Origin: Streptococcus parasuis
GTDB taxonomy: Bacteria; Bacillota; Bacilli; Lactobacillales; Streptococcaceae
Length of the DNA: 64,000 bases
Direction of reading: 5' to 3'
Assembly (NCBI RefSeq): GCF_021654455.1
Contig: NZ_AP024276.1
Coordinates: forward strand, 434,001-498,000
Position 1 is the stretch's first letter. Each line of letters begins with the position of its first letter. Shown piece after piece: positions 1 to 8,964 of the stretch. Under the pieces are notes generated by a model, which saw nothing but the letters and a program-made list of their open reading frames with translations, was not told the DNA's origin and did not search any database. A program made the position numbers and the translations under genes.

Positions 1-259
1 GGATGAGCCAACGACTGGCCTGCATACCGAGGATATTGCCCAGTTACTCAAGGTCTTGGCCCGCTTTGTCGATGACGGTAATACTGTTCTGGTCATTGAG
101 CACAATTTGGATGTGATTAAGACAGCTGACCACATTATTGATATGGGACCAGAGGGTGGTATTGGTGGTGGTACTGTTGTCGCAACAGGAACACCAGAAG
201 AAGTTGCTCAAAATCCATCTAGCTTCACAGGCCAATATCTGAAAATGAAGTTGAAATAA
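1..259 (+). CDS. uvrA: UvrA excinuclease subunit A, C-terminal end (partial)
   Basis: Partial gene running off the left edge; the frame starts at base 2. The visible end carries DEPTTGLH, the second ABC Walker B and D-loop region as in UvrA, then an IEHN H-loop and the family's closing stretch about DMGPEGG and a GTPEEVA segment. UvrA is the DNA-damage-sensing ATPase of nucleotide excision repair and works with UvrB and UvrC. The gene is followed by a hairpin terminator and then pepP, a common streptococcal order. Identification is firm despite only about 85 residues being present. Confidence 0.93.
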   Translation, partial: DEPTTGLHTEDIAQLLKVLARFVDDGNTVLVIEHNLDVIKTADHIIDMGPEGGIGGGTVVATGTPEEVAQNPSSFTGQYLKMKLK

Positions 260-270
260 GCAAGTTAATA

Positions 271-291
271 AAGTCGCTCTAGCGGCTTTTT
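271..291 (+). terminator. Intrinsic terminator after uvrA
   Basis: A 7-bp stem, AAGTCGC with GCGGCTT (one G-U pair) and a 4-nt loop, followed by a T run, 12 bases after the uvrA stop. Confidence 0.7.
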
Positions 292-312
292 GCTTGTCCT
301 GCTAAGAATTTA

Positions 313-341
313 TTGGTATTTATCTTCATTTCTGCTATAAT
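313..341 (+). promoter_or_regulatory. Promoter of pepP
   Basis: TTGGTA (313-318), 17-bp spacer, TATAAT (336-341); the pepP ATG follows 27 bases later with CGGAGG as ribosome site. Confidence 0.65.
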
Positions 342-367
342 AGTTACAAAATCTTCGGAGGTGTAGG

Positions 368-1429
368 ATGCAAAAAAGACTTGGGAAATTTGAAGCAAAA
401 TTAGCTCAATCAGAGGTTGGCGGAATCTTAGTGACAGGGCAAAATAATATTTATTATTTAACCGGTTTTTGGGGAACGGAGGCGACAGTGTTCATCAGTA
501 GCAAACGTCGCTTGTTTGTGACTGATTCGCGTTATACCTTGATAGCCAAGGCATCAGTAAAAGGTTTTGATATTATCGAGAGCCGTTTTGCCCTTGAAGA
601 GATTGCAAAGGTGATTAAGGAAGATGGGGTTGAAACCATTGGTTTTGATAGCGAGGTGACCTATGGTTTCTATCAAAGTCTGACCAGCATTTTTGAGGAA
701 TATCAACTGGTTGCTATGTCAAACTTTATCGAAGACTTGCGCATGATTAAGGATGAAAAAGAAATTGCGACCATTCGCCGTGCATGTCAAATTTCGGATC
801 AGGCTTTTATTGATGTTCTTGACTTTATCAAACCAGGTCAGACGACTGAGATGGACATCAATCATTTCCTTGACCATCGCATGCGTCAACTAGGTGCAGA
901 AGGGGGATCATTTGAGTTTATCGTGGCATCTGGCTACCGCTCTGCTATGCCTCATGGAAGAGCATCTGAAAAGGTTATCCAAACTGGTGAGACCTTGACG
1001 CTGGATTTTGGTTGCTATTACCAACATTATGTCAGCGATATGACACGGACCATCCATATCGGTCATGTGACAGATCAAGAGCGTGAGATTTACGATGTGG
1101 TCTTGCGGGCCAATAAGGCTTTAATTGAGCAAGCCAAGGAAGGAGTCACCTACCGCGAGTTTGACGCTATTCCTCGTGAGATTATCAATGCGGCGGGGTA
1201 CGGAGCCAACTTTACACATGGCATCGGTCACGGTATCGGTTTAGATATTCATGAGTATCCGTATTTTGGAAAATCTGACGAAGCTATCAAGGCAGGTATG
1301 GTCTTGACGGATGAGCCGGGTATCTATTTGGATGACAAATATGGTGTCCGGATTGAAGATGACTTATTAATCACTGAAACAGGGTGTGAAGTTTTGACGC
1401 TAGCTCCAAAAGAATTGATTGTCATTTGA
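368..1429 (+). CDS. pepP: Xaa-Pro aminopeptidase, M24 family
   Basis: Cytosolic metallopeptidase that removes the N-terminal residue from peptides with proline in second position. The 353 residues show a creatinase-type N-terminal domain (about 1-125) and a pita-bread M24 domain. The expected five dimetal ligands are visible: D213 (TLDFG), D224 (SDMTRT), H288 (GIGHGIG), E316 (DEPGIY) and E330 (RIEDD). Start chosen at 368 because CGGAGG lies eight bases before it. Its own promoter precedes it, and the efp promoter overlaps its stop codon. PepP and PepQ subfamilies are hard to separate by eye; position after uvrA favours the streptococcal pepP annotation. Confidence 0.9.
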   Translation: MQKRLGKFEAKLAQSEVGGILVTGQNNIYYLTGFWGTEATVFISSKRRLFVTDSRYTLIAKASVKGFDIIESRFALEEIAKVIKEDGVETIGFDSEVTYGFYQSLTSIFEEYQLVAMSNFIEDLRMIKDEKEIATIRRACQISDQAFIDVLDFIKPGQTTEMDINHFLDHRMRQLGAEGGSFEFIVASGYRSAMPHGRASEKVIQTGETLTLDFGCYYQHYVSDMTRTIHIGHVTDQEREIYDVVLRANKALIEQAKEGVTYREFDAIPREIINAAGYGANFTHGIGHGIGLDIHEYPYFGKSDEAIKAGMVLTDEPGIYLDDKYGVRIEDDLLITETGCEVLTLAPKELIVI

Positions 1430-1454
1430 GAAATTTGCTGATTTATGGTAAAAT
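1426..1454 (+). promoter_or_regulatory. Probable promoter of efp operon
   Basis: TTGAGA (1426-1431, overlapping the pepP stop), 17-bp spacer, TAAAAT (1449-1454). Confidence 0.5.
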
Positions 1455-1491
1455 AAAACGAATAAATTATTTTTAAGAGGTAAACATTCAA

Positions 1492-2049
1492 ATGATTGAA
1501 GCAAGTAAACTTAGAGCAGGTATGACCTTTGAAGCGGAAGGCAAATTGATTAAGGTCTTGGAAGCAAGTCATCACAAACCTGGTAAGGGAAATACAATCA
1601 TGCGTATGAAGTTGCGTGATGTGCGTACAGGATCTACTTTCGATACAACTTACCGTCCAGATGAAAAATTTGAACAAGCTATTATCGAGACTGTTCCAGC
1701 TCAATATCTTTACCAAATGGATGACACTGCTTATTTCATGAACACTGAAACGTATGATCAATATGAAATTCCAGTAGCTACAATCCAAGAAGAATTACTA
1801 TACATTTTAGAAAACTCAGATGTAAAAATTCAATTCTATGGAACAGAAGTGATTGGTGTCACTGTCCCAACAACTGTTGAATTGGTCGTTGCTGAAACAC
1901 AACCATCTATCAAAGGTGCAACAGTGACAGGTTCTGGTAAGCCAGCGACTATGGAGACTGGTCTTGTTGTTAACGTACCAGATTTTATTGAAGCAGGTCA
2001 AAAACTTGTTATTAATACAGCAGAGGGAACATACGTTTCACGCGCTTAA
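1492..2049 (+). CDS. efp: Translation elongation factor P
   Basis: EF-P binds between the P and E sites of stalled ribosomes and promotes peptide bonds at polyproline stretches. Length of 185 residues is typical. The KOW-like N-terminal domain holds the loop around HHKPGKG (residues 24-30), with K29 at the usual modification position; two OB-fold domains follow. Ribosome site AAGAGG sits 11 bases before the ATG. It leads an operon with the Asp23 gene (27-bp gap) and nusB, the usual streptococcal order. Confidence 0.96.
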   Translation: MIEASKLRAGMTFEAEGKLIKVLEASHHKPGKGNTIMRMKLRDVRTGSTFDTTYRPDEKFEQAIIETVPAQYLYQMDDTAYFMNTETYDQYEIPVATIQEELLYILENSDVKIQFYGTEVIGVTVPTTVELVVAETQPSIKGATVTGSGKPATMETGLVVNVPDFIEAGQKLVINTAEGTYVSRA

Positions 2050-2076
2050 GCGTTTCCTCTTAGGAAAGGAGAGCCT

Positions 2077-2469
2077 ATGACAGTAGAATATCAGGGCGAA
2101 ATTGTTATTGCGCCACGCGTTCTTGAAGTAATTACAGGCATTGCTGCCGCTAAAGTGGATGGGGTACATTCCCTCCAGAATAAAAGAGTAGCAGATAGCT
2201 GGTCAAAAACATCTCTAAATAAAGGAATTTACCTTGAGACGGATGAAGAAGGTCGAGTAACAGCAGATATTTATGTTTATTTAGAGTATGGTGTCAATGT
2301 ACCTGCCGTATCTATGGATATTCAACGTGCTGTTAAAACAGCAGTTCTAAATTATGCAGATGTACAAGTTGATGCTGTCAATATCCATGTCAATGGCATT
2401 GTTCCTGATAAGACACCAAAACCAGCATTGAAAGATTTATTCGGAGAGGATTTCCTTGATGAAGAATAA
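2077..2469 (+). CDS. Asp23/Gls24 family envelope-stress protein
   Basis: A 130-residue DUF322/Asp23-family protein; family members are abundant proteins linked to cell-envelope stress, often tethered at the membrane by a partner. Visible features are the GEIVIAPRVLEVITGIAA start, the central YVYLEYG strand and the conserved VNIHVNGIVPD motif near residue 105. Ribosome site AGGAGAG precedes the ATG. It sits between efp and nusB and overlaps the nusB start by 11 bases, so translation is probably coupled. No transmembrane segment is seen, so the role at the membrane is inferred from the family only. Confidence 0.85.
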   Translation: MTVEYQGEIVIAPRVLEVITGIAAAKVDGVHSLQNKRVADSWSKTSLNKGIYLETDEEGRVTADIYVYLEYGVNVPAVSMDIQRAVKTAVLNYADVQVDAVNIHVNGIVPDKTPKPALKDLFGEDFLDEE

Positions 2470-2881
2470 TAGACATGCCTTGCGGAAATGTGCGTTGCAG
2501 GCAATCGTATCGCTTGAATTTGGACAAGAACCCGTTCAAGCTGCTCAGTTTTCTTACCTTTATGATAAAGAAGATGAGCAAGAAGGAATTGAAATTCCAC
2601 TTTTCCTTCTTAATCTTGTCAATGGTGTAGCGGATTATCGTGAGGAGTTGGATAAAGAATTATCCACTCGACTAAAATCAGGCTGGACCTTGGATCGTTT
2701 GACTTTAATTGATAAGAATATCATGCGATTAGGATTATTTGAAATTTTATATTTTGAAGAAACGCCAGATCGTGTTGCAGTCAATGAAGCAGTTGAACTA
2801 GCCAAAGAATTTTCAGATGATGCATCTGCTAAATTTGTCAACGGTGTACTAAGCCAGTTTATAAAAGAAGAAGCCAAATAA
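2459..2881 (+). CDS. nusB: Transcription antitermination factor NusB
   Basis: NusB with S10 (NusE) binds boxA RNA and assembles the rRNA antitermination complex. The 140 residues show the all-helical NusB signature: RHALRKCALQAI at the N-terminus, then DRLTLIDKNIMRLGLFEIL and the closing AVNEAVELAKEFSDDASAKFVNGVL motif. Two adjacent starts are possible, TTG at 2456 and ATG at 2459; I chose the ATG because AGAGGA at 2445-2450 gives 8-base spacing. It overlaps the Asp23 gene and is followed by a strong hairpin shared with convergent scrR. Confidence 0.94.
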   Translation: MKNNRHALRKCALQAIVSLEFGQEPVQAAQFSYLYDKEDEQEGIEIPLFLLNLVNGVADYREELDKELSTRLKSGWTLDRLTLIDKNIMRLGLFEILYFEETPDRVAVNEAVELAKEFSDDASAKFVNGVLSQFIKEEAK

Positions 2882-2913
2882 GGTTTCTTCTTTTATTGTA
2901 GAATGAAAAGTGA

Positions 2914-2955
2914 AAAAGACTGTACTTGATCTCAACTCAAGTACAGTCTCTTTTA
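2914..2955. terminator. Bidirectional terminator between nusB and scrR
   Basis: A 12-bp perfect stem, GACTGTACTTGA (2918-2929) with TCAAGTACAGTC (2937-2948) and a 7-nt loop, with A-rich left and T-rich right flanks, so it can serve both convergent units. Confidence 0.85.
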
Positions 2956-3918
2956 TACACTCGCCCCAGCTAAAAGGGTGATTGGTAAAATATAGTCTGT
3001 TTTTGGGAGTTTCTTTCCCTCAATCTTATCAATCAGTAAATCAACTAACAACCGTGCGATCTCGACCAATGGCTGTTTGATGGTTGTTAATTGAGGATAA
3101 TAACTCTCAATAAAGCTCGTACCGTCATAACCAATTAATTTGATATCCTCTGGAATGGATAATTTTAAAGAACGAGCCACATTCCAAACCAGCATAGCTG
3201 TCGCATCGCCAGAAACAAAAATGCCATCTGGTTTGTATTTTTCAAGTATTGAGCGAATCTCCATTTCTTTTCTTACTGGGGATAAGTCGCTTGCGATTTT
3301 AAAAACTTTAGCTTCATCTAAAATAGAAGTGAAGCCTACTTGTCGTAGTCCAGTTGGAGAATTAGAGTCGTCATTTCCCGTAATCATTAATGGATTGTGA
3401 CATCCCGCTTTTTGTAAGGTTTGGGCAGCTAATATCCCGCCAGCAAAATTATCAGAAGAGACAATGGGAATGGAAGGAGAGAGGTTGCGGTCAAAAGCAA
3501 TAATTGGTGCGACGACGCGATCGTAGTCTTGAATTCCCAAATTGTGACTACCTGAAATAATACCATCAACTTGGTTTGCTGCCAGCATTTCTAGATATTC
3601 ACGTTCCTTATCGGATTCATGTTGGCTATTACAAATAATGGTTTTATAACCTCGATCAAAAAGTTCTTTTTCTAGATGTCCTATTAGCTCAGAATAGAAA
3701 ATATTGTTGATGGTTGGAAAGATGAGACCAACTAATTTTGCGGATTTACCTTGTAAGCTACGTGCCAGGTTGTTCGGTTTATAACCTAGTTCACGCATGG
3801 CTTCCTCAACATTGCGAATGGTTTTTTCAGAAAGGTATCCTTTTTTATTGATAACGCGTGAGACAGTAGTGGGGCTAACCCCAGCTAACTGTGCTACATC
3901 AGTTAGTTTTGCGACCAT
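2953..3918 (-). CDS. scrR: Sucrose operon repressor, LacI family
   Basis: LacI/GalR-type regulator of 321 residues. The N-terminal helix-turn-helix reads LTDVAQLAGVSPTTVSRVIN (residues 5-24), followed by the hinge helix region with NNLARSL and a periplasmic-binding-protein-like effector domain. It lies downstream of and overlaps scrB by 20 bases, so the two are cotranscribed. By analogy with S. mutans ScrR it should repress the scrA/scrB promoters by binding AAACGTTT-type operators; two such palindromes lie in the scrB-scrA gap. The effector (fructose or a sucrose derivative) cannot be read from sequence. Confidence 0.9.
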   Translation of the reverse strand: MVAKLTDVAQLAGVSPTTVSRVINKKGYLSEKTIRNVEEAMRELGYKPNNLARSLQGKSAKLVGLIFPTINNIFYSELIGHLEKELFDRGYKTIICNSQHESDKEREYLEMLAANQVDGIISGSHNLGIQDYDRVVAPIIAFDRNLSPSIPIVSSDNFAGGILAAQTLQKAGCHNPLMITGNDDSNSPTGLRQVGFTSILDEAKVFKIASDLSPVRKEMEIRSILEKYKPDGIFVSGDATAMLVWNVARSLKLSIPEDIKLIGYDGTSFIESYYPQLTTIKQPLVEIARLLVDLLIDKIEGKKLPKTDYILPITLLAGASV

Positions 3919-5353
3919 AATCTAAGTGGTAGTAGGTTCCAGTCGGTGCCCCTGTTCGGATGACAATTCCGTTTTGATCGGCATCTGGGAAGACGCGGCC
4001 TGAAAATACTTTTTCTCCTTTATTAATAAAAATTTCAAAGACTGACTTATCGATAAAGATATTTGCAGTTATTGCTCCAGGTTCAACTTCACATGAACGA
4101 GTTGTCCCAAATTCCAAAGCAAATGGCTTGCCACAGTTGCCTCGGTCTAAGGTAATCTGACCGTTTTCTGTATCTACTGTCAGGATCAAGCCGTTCTTTT
4201 CTTCATTTGCAAATAGAACTAGTTCGTGCTTGTTTCCAGCTGAGAAGTCAAGTTCCAATTCGTAAACATTATTAGTTTCTTTTTGGGCTGAAAATGGCTG
4301 AGCTTCTTTACGAAGACTGGTAATAGCATCGACTGGATATTGGTAGAGCTTACCGTCCTTGATGGTTAATTCTTTAACCAATGACAGACAGCCTTGGTAG
4401 TCATAAGCATCGGTTGGGTATTCCACATCAGGAAGAGCCAACCAGCTTACAGAGAGTGTTCGACCGTCTGGTGCATTAAAGGCCTGGGTTGCATAGCACT
4501 CAAAACCATAGTCCAAATTGGTCAATTCACCTGGTTCTACAATAGTAGCTGTCTGAGGATCGAAACTCTGACCAATCTTGTACATATTTGGATAGATATT
4601 GCCGTAGTCCAAAACCTTTTTGTCCAAACCTTGAGGACAGTAGAGAAGGATGGGTTGCTCACCAACAAAAGCAATATTCGGACATTCCATCATATAAGCG
4701 GTCGTATCATTGGCAAAATCTAGGTCACCAACATAGGACCAGTTGAGGTAGTCATTATTTTCAGCTTTATAAAGTTTGACAATTCCTTTTTTATCCAGAT
4801 TTTGTCCACCGACGATAGCGTAATATTGCCCTTTATAGTTGAAAATTTGTGGATCACGGAAATGGTCAGTGGTATCTTCTGGTTGCTCAATCAAGACTTT
4901 ATCAATCTTTTCAATCTTACCATCTTTGTCCATCAAGGCACCGATTTGGTATGGATGGCGAACCCAATTTTCATCGCGGACATTTCCAGTATAGAAGAGA
5001 AAGAGCTTGTCGCCAAATTCCATGGCAGAGCCAGAGTAAGCGCCGTGACTGTCTAAAGGAGTATCTGGATAAAGGACTGTACCTGTTTCTTCAAAATGAA
5101 CCAGATCGGTTGATTCAGTATGTACCCATGATTTTAGGCCGTGGGCTGCACCAAAAGGAAAGTATTGATAAAACAAGGTCCATTTTCCATTAAAATAAGA
5201 GAACCCATTGGGGTCGTTCAAGAGTCCATGCGGTGTTTCGATATGGAAGTTGGTTCTCCAAGGTGAACTTTCAGTATTCTTTTTAATTTTTTCAATGTAT
5301 TCGGGTGTCCAGTCAGCGTAAGCTCTGTAACGTTCCTCAGTTGTGAATGTCAT
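3899..5353 (-). CDS. scrB: Sucrose-6-phosphate hydrolase, GH32
   Basis: Hydrolyses the sucrose-6-phosphate delivered by ScrA to glucose-6-phosphate and fructose. The GH32 hallmarks are present: LNDPNG with nucleophile D47, a FRDP motif near residue 165 and MECPN with the acid/base glutamate near 222, followed by a C-terminal beta-sandwich domain. An upstream in-frame TTG at 5365 would add four residues, but GGAG at 5361-5364 fits the ATG at 5353, giving 484 residues. It is transcribed away from scrA and overlaps scrR downstream. Confidence 0.95.
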   Translation of the reverse strand: MTFTTEERYRAYADWTPEYIEKIKKNTESSPWRTNFHIETPHGLLNDPNGFSYFNGKWTLFYQYFPFGAAHGLKSWVHTESTDLVHFEETGTVLYPDTPLDSHGAYSGSAMEFGDKLFLFYTGNVRDENWVRHPYQIGALMDKDGKIEKIDKVLIEQPEDTTDHFRDPQIFNYKGQYYAIVGGQNLDKKGIVKLYKAENNDYLNWSYVGDLDFANDTTAYMMECPNIAFVGEQPILLYCPQGLDKKVLDYGNIYPNMYKIGQSFDPQTATIVEPGELTNLDYGFECYATQAFNAPDGRTLSVSWLALPDVEYPTDAYDYQGCLSLVKELTIKDGKLYQYPVDAITSLRKEAQPFSAQKETNNVYELELDFSAGNKHELVLFANEEKNGLILTVDTENGQITLDRGNCGKPFALEFGTTRSCEVEPGAITANIFIDKSVFEIFINKGEKVFSGRVFPDADQNGIVIRTGAPTGTYYHLDYGRKTN

Positions 5354-5387
5354 AATTGTCTCCAAAATTCTATTTTTTCAATTAATA

Positions 5388-5402
5388 TAGTAAACGTTTT
5401 CT
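5388..5402. promoter_or_regulatory. Candidate ScrR operator on the scrB side
   Basis: Palindromic AAACGTTT core at 5392-5399 within GTAAACGTTTTC, next to TATATT-like minus-strand -10 sequence for scrB. Matches the other copy at 5457-5464. Confidence 0.6.
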
Positions 5403-5454
5403 TGCAAAAAATCAAGTTTTAACAGTGGTTTTGATAAATTCGAAAAAAAATATG

Positions 5455-5490
5455 ATAAACGTTTGACATATAGCTGGAAAATGATATAAT
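5455..5490 (+). promoter_or_regulatory. scrA promoter with overlapping ScrR operator
   Basis: TTGACA (5463-5468), 16-bp spacer, TATAAT (5485-5490). A second AAACGTTT palindrome (5457-5464) overlaps the -35 box, so repressor binding would block polymerase. Confidence 0.75.
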
Positions 5491-5499
5491 TAAAGCATC

Positions 5500-5520
5500 G
5501 AAAGTTTGAAAACACTTTCA
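5500..5520. promoter_or_regulatory. Candidate cre (CcpA) site downstream of scrA promoter
   Basis: TGAAAACACTTTCA at 5507-5520 differs from the cre consensus at one central position and lies just after the -10 box, a repressing position. It also falls inside an inverted repeat GAAAGT/ACTTTC (5500-5519). Confidence 0.5.
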
Positions 5521-5554
5521 AAAACAAAAATATACAAAAAGGAGATTTTTGTAA

Positions 5555-7501
5555 ATGGATTATAAAAAAGTTTCTGCCGAAGTGATCGAAGCGGTTGGGA
5601 AAGATAATCTAGTTGCGGCAGCACACTGTGCAACTCGTCTTCGTTTGGTTCTGAAGGATGAATCCAAAGTGAACCAAGAAGCACTCGATGACAATGCAGA
5701 TGTCAAAGGGACATTCAGTACGAATGGTCAGTATCAAGTTATCATCGGACCTGGTGATGTAAACTTTGTATATGCAGAGCTCATCAAGGCTACAGGCTTA
5801 AAAGAAGTTTCAACAGATGATTTGAAACAGATTGCAGCGCAAGATAAGAAGTTCAATCCATTGATGGACTTGATCAAGCTCTTGTCAGATATCTTTGTGC
5901 CAATCATTCCGGCTCTCGTTGCTGGTGGTCTATTGATGGCGCTTCGTAACTTCTTGACTTCTCCAGATTTATTTGGTCCAAAATCAATTGAGGAAATGTA
6001 TCCTGCTATCCAGGGTGTTTCTGCGATGATTCAGTTGATGTCAGCAGCTCCATTCATGTTCTTGCCAGTCCTTGTAGGTATCTCCGCTGCGAAACGCTTT
6101 GGTGCAAACCAATTCCTCGGTGCGGCTATTGGTATGATCATGACCACTCCAGATTTGGGTGGTAAAGAAGCATTTTGGGATATTTTGGGTTTCCAAGTAG
6201 CTCAAACAAACTATGCATATCAGGTTATTCCAGTTCTTGCAGCAGTATGGCTTCTTGCGACGCTTGAAAAATTCTTCCACAAGAAGTTGCCATCAGCAGT
6301 TGACTTTACATTCACACCATTATTGTCAGTAATGATTACAGGTTTCTTGACATTTACAGTCATTGGTCCTGTGATGTTGACTGTATCTGATGCGATTACT
6401 AACGCAATTGTTTGGTTGTACGATACAACTGGTGCGCTGGGTATGAGTATCTTTGGTGGTACTTACTCATTGATCGTAATGACTGGTCTTCACCAATCAT
6501 TCCCTGCCATCGAGACACAACTATTGTCTGCTTACAACAATAATGGTACAGGATACGGAGACTACATCTTTGTAGTTGCTTCAATGGCTAACGTTGCGCA
6601 AGGTGCTGCAACTCTTGCTATCTATTTCTTGACAAAAAATGCAAAAACAAAAGGTTTGTCCGGTTCAGCAGCAGTTTCTGCCTTTCTTGGAATTACAGAA
6701 CCTGCCCTCTTCGGGGTTAACTTGAAGTACAGATTCCCATTCTTCTGTGCTCTTGCCGGTTCAGCTATCGGTGCCCTCTTTGCAGGTTTGACTCATGTTA
6801 TCGCTGTATCTCTTGGAGCAGCTGGTTTCATTGGATTCCTCTCAATCAAAGCATCGTCTATCCCAATGTATGTAGTTGCTGAGGTGATTGCTTTTGCTGC
6901 AGCCTTTGCCTTTACTTACGTTTATGGCAAGACAAAAGCATCAGCAGTTTTCGCTGATGAAGCAGCAACAGCAGCTGCGGCAGCAGTGACAGCGTCTGTA
7001 GTTGAAACTTCAGAAGAAGTTGAAGAAACTGCAGAAATCTCTACTGCACAAGAAACTCTTGTTTCTCCACTTTCAGGTAATGTAGTTGCTCTTGAAAATG
7101 TTAATGACCCAGTCTTCTCATCAGGAGCTATGGGTAAAGGTTTGGCTGTTAAACCTTCTGAGGGTGTTGTTTATGCACCAGCAGATGCAGAAGTAACAAT
7201 TGCTTTTGAAACAGGTCATGCTTACGGATTGAAAACAGCTTCTGGTGCTGAAATTCTTATCCATATTGGTATTGACACTGTTTCAATGAACGGTAACGGA
7301 TTTGAAAAATTAGTAGTAGCTGGCGATAAAGTAAAAGCTGGTACTCCAATCGCTAAATTCGATGCTGCGAAAATTGCTGAAGCAGGTCTAGATGATACTA
7401 CGATGGTGATCGTAACAAATACAGCAGACTTTGCTGAAGTTTCACCACTTGCTGAAGGAACCATTGCTCACGGAGCAGACTTCTTGAAAGTAGCTAAATA
7501 A
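5555..7501 (+). CDS. scrA: Sucrose-specific PTS enzyme IIBCA
   Basis: Membrane permease that imports and phosphorylates sucrose using phosphoryl groups from HPr. The 648 residues run B-C-A: a glucose-family EIIB with phospho-acceptor C25 in AAHCATRLR, an EIIC domain of about ten membrane segments (roughly 105-465) with [10 protein letters not shown], an alanine-rich linker, and EIIA with the active-site histidine near 570 in ILIHIG. Ribosome site AAGGAG precedes the ATG. Divergent from scrB-scrR. The BCA order and sucrose context agree with streptococcal ScrA. Confidence 0.95.
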   Translation: MDYKKVSAEVIEAVGKDNLVAAAHCATRLRLVLKDESKVNQEALDDNADVKGTFSTNGQYQVIIGPGDVNFVYAELIKATGLKEVSTDDLKQIAAQDKKFNPLMDLIKLLSDIFVPIIPALVAGGLLMALRNFLTSPDLFGPKSIEEMYPAIQGVSAMIQLMSAAPFMFLPVLVGISAAKRFGANQFLGAAIGMIMTTPDLGGKEAFWDILGFQVAQTNYAYQVIPVLAAVWLLATLEKFFHKKLPSAVDFTFTPLLSVMITGFLTFTVIGPVMLTVSDAITNAIVWLYDTTGALGMSIFGGTYSLIVMTGLHQSFPAIETQLLSAYNNNGTGYGDYIFVVASMANVAQGAATLAIYFLTKNAKTKGLSGSAAVSAFLGITEPALFGVNLKYRFPFFCALAGSAIGALFAGLTHVIAVSLGAAGFIGFLSIKASSIPMYVVAEVIAFAAAFAFTYVYGKTKASAVFADEAATAAAAAVTASVVETSEEVEETAEISTAQETLVSPLSGNVVALENVNDPVFSSGAMGKGLAVKPSEGVVYAPADAEVTIAFETGHAYGLKTASGAEILIHIGIDTVSMNGNGFEKLVVAGDKVKAGTPIAKFDAAKIAEAGLDDTTMVIVTNTADFAEVSPLAEGTIAHGADFLKVAK

Positions 7502-7549
7502 GATCGTGAACCGATTTTAAGGAATCTTAGTTATATTGAACAAAGAGTA

Positions 7550-7577
7550 GGGAAAAGGTGGAATAGCCTTTTTCCTC
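7550..7577 (+). terminator. Terminator between scrA and scrK
   Basis: GGAAAAGG and CCTTTTTCC pair around a short loop. The T run is part of the stem, so efficiency is uncertain. Confidence 0.5.
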
Positions 7578-7588
7578 TGTTTGTTTCT

Positions 7589-7598
7589 ATGGTATAAT
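7589..7598 (+). promoter_or_regulatory. Extended -10 promoter of scrK
   Basis: TGG directly before TATAAT (7593-7598) forms an extended -10; no good -35 is visible 17 bases upstream. Confidence 0.45.
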
Positions 7599-7628
7599 AC
7601 TAGTGACAAAATTTTTGGAGAACATCAC

Positions 7629-8510
7629 ATGACAAAATTATATGGTAGCTTGGAAGCGGGTGGTACAAAGTTTGTTTGTGCCGTAGGAGATGAACAATTC
7701 CAAGTTGTTGAAAAAACGCAATTTCCTACGACAACTCCTTATGAAACGATTGAACGAACAGTCGAATTCTTCAAACGCTATGAGGACCGGTTGGCAGGAA
7801 TTGCTATTGGTTCATTTGGTCCAATCGATATTGACCCAAACTCTCAGACCTATGGGTACATTACTTCAACCCCAAAACCACATTGGTCAAATATTGATTT
7901 ACTTGGTCTGATTGCTAAGGAATTTAACATTCCATTCTACTTCACGACAGATGTGAATTCATCAGCTTTTGGTGAAACATTGGTTCGTAAAGGGGTAAAG
8001 AGCTTAGTTTACTATACAATCGGTACAGGTATTGGTGCAGGTGCTATTCAGAATGGTGAATTTATCGGTGGATTAGGTCATACCGAAGCTGGTCATACTT
8101 ACGTTGCCCTACACCCATACGATGTAAAACATGAATTTAAAGGGATGTGTCCATTCCACAATGGATGTTTGGAAGGCTTAGCTGCAGGTCCTTCTCTTGA
8201 AGGCCGTACAGGTATTCGTGGGGAATTGATCGAGCTCAACTCAGACGTTTGGGATGTGCAGGCTTACTACATTGCTCAAGCAGCCGTACAGGCAACCTTG
8301 CTTTATCGTCCGCAAGTAATTGTATTTGGTGGAGGAGTTATGGCTCAAGAGCACATGCTTAATCGTGTACGTGAGAAGTTTGTCGGTTTGATGAACGATT
8401 ATCTCCCAACACCAGATGTCAAAGAATATATCGTAACACCAGCTGTTGCTGAAAATGGTTCTGCAACTCTTGGTAATTTTGCCTTAGCAAAAAAAGTATC
8501 TGAAAAATAA
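7629..8510 (+). CDS. scrK: Fructokinase, ROK family
   Basis: Phosphorylates the fructose released by ScrB to fructose-6-phosphate. The N-terminal phosphate-binding loop GSLEAGGTKFVCAVG opens the protein, followed by the ROK signature about IGTGIGAGAIQNGEFIGGLGHTEAGH and the zinc-binding set H-x-CPFHNGCLEGL. Start at 7629 (293 residues) was chosen because TTTGGAG lies just upstream; a longer frame to 7581 has no ribosome site. It lies 127 bases after scrA behind a weak terminator and its own extended -10. Confidence 0.93.
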   Translation: MTKLYGSLEAGGTKFVCAVGDEQFQVVEKTQFPTTTPYETIERTVEFFKRYEDRLAGIAIGSFGPIDIDPNSQTYGYITSTPKPHWSNIDLLGLIAKEFNIPFYFTTDVNSSAFGETLVRKGVKSLVYYTIGTGIGAGAIQNGEFIGGLGHTEAGHTYVALHPYDVKHEFKGMCPFHNGCLEGLAAGPSLEGRTGIRGELIELNSDVWDVQAYYIAQAAVQATLLYRPQVIVFGGGVMAQEHMLNRVREKFVGLMNDYLPTPDVKEYIVTPAVAENGSATLGNFALAKKVSEK

Positions 8511-8530
8511 AAGTGAGATAAGTTGAAATG

Positions 8531-8562
8531 GCAACCCTGTTAATGAGAGGGTTGCTATTTTT
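8531..8562 (+). terminator. Terminator after scrK
   Basis: Perfect 8-bp stem GCAACCCT (8531-8538) and AGGGTTGC (8548-8555), then TATTTTTTC. Confidence 0.85.
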
Positions 8563-8597
8563 TCAGAATAAAAAGATATGTTGGAAAGATAAATCTT

Positions 8598-8649
8598 ATA
8601 CTCTTCGAAATGTAAAACAGACCTTATTGACTTGATTTTCATTGAGTAT
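8598..8649. repeat. Minimal BOX-type repeat remnant
   Basis: A 52-bp stretch begins ATACTCTTCGAAA and ends GATTTTCATTGAGTAT. From memory these are the outer ends of the boxA and boxC subunits of streptococcal BOX elements; everything between is missing or unrecognisable. The ends form an ATACTC/GAGTAT inverted repeat. The rest of the scrK-secA gap (8,650-8,890) is AT-rich and I see nothing else in it. Confidence 0.55.
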
Positions 8650-8897
8650 TAGTGACTGGATATTCTATATAGAATGTGAAAGTTAGTTTTCCCATTTTAA
8701 GGTATGCAAAAAATATAAGTGACTTTTCAAAGTACAAGTGTTTCAATATTAAAATTTACATATTTAGACAGGCAAGTATTAGGATAGTTAAATAACTTTG
8801 AAATGTTGTGTTATGAACTAATTTGAGCTTATTTTTCTTTGATTATTTTTTTGGTTTTCATAAACTCTCTTTATTTTATTGACTTTTAGCCGTATTC

Positions 8898-8926
8898 TTG
8901 CCAAAACAGCATATTCAAGGTATAAT
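8898..8926 (+). promoter_or_regulatory. Promoter of secA
   Basis: TTGCCA (8898-8903), 17-bp spacer, TATAAT (8921-8926). Confidence 0.7.
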
Positions 8927-8964
8927 ATATTATTGAACTAAAACGAGAAAATAGGATGAACAGT

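Noticed and set aside
8650..8890. Possible small RNA or gene in the scrK-secA gap
   Set aside because: AT-rich sequence without a clear promoter-terminator pair or coding signal.
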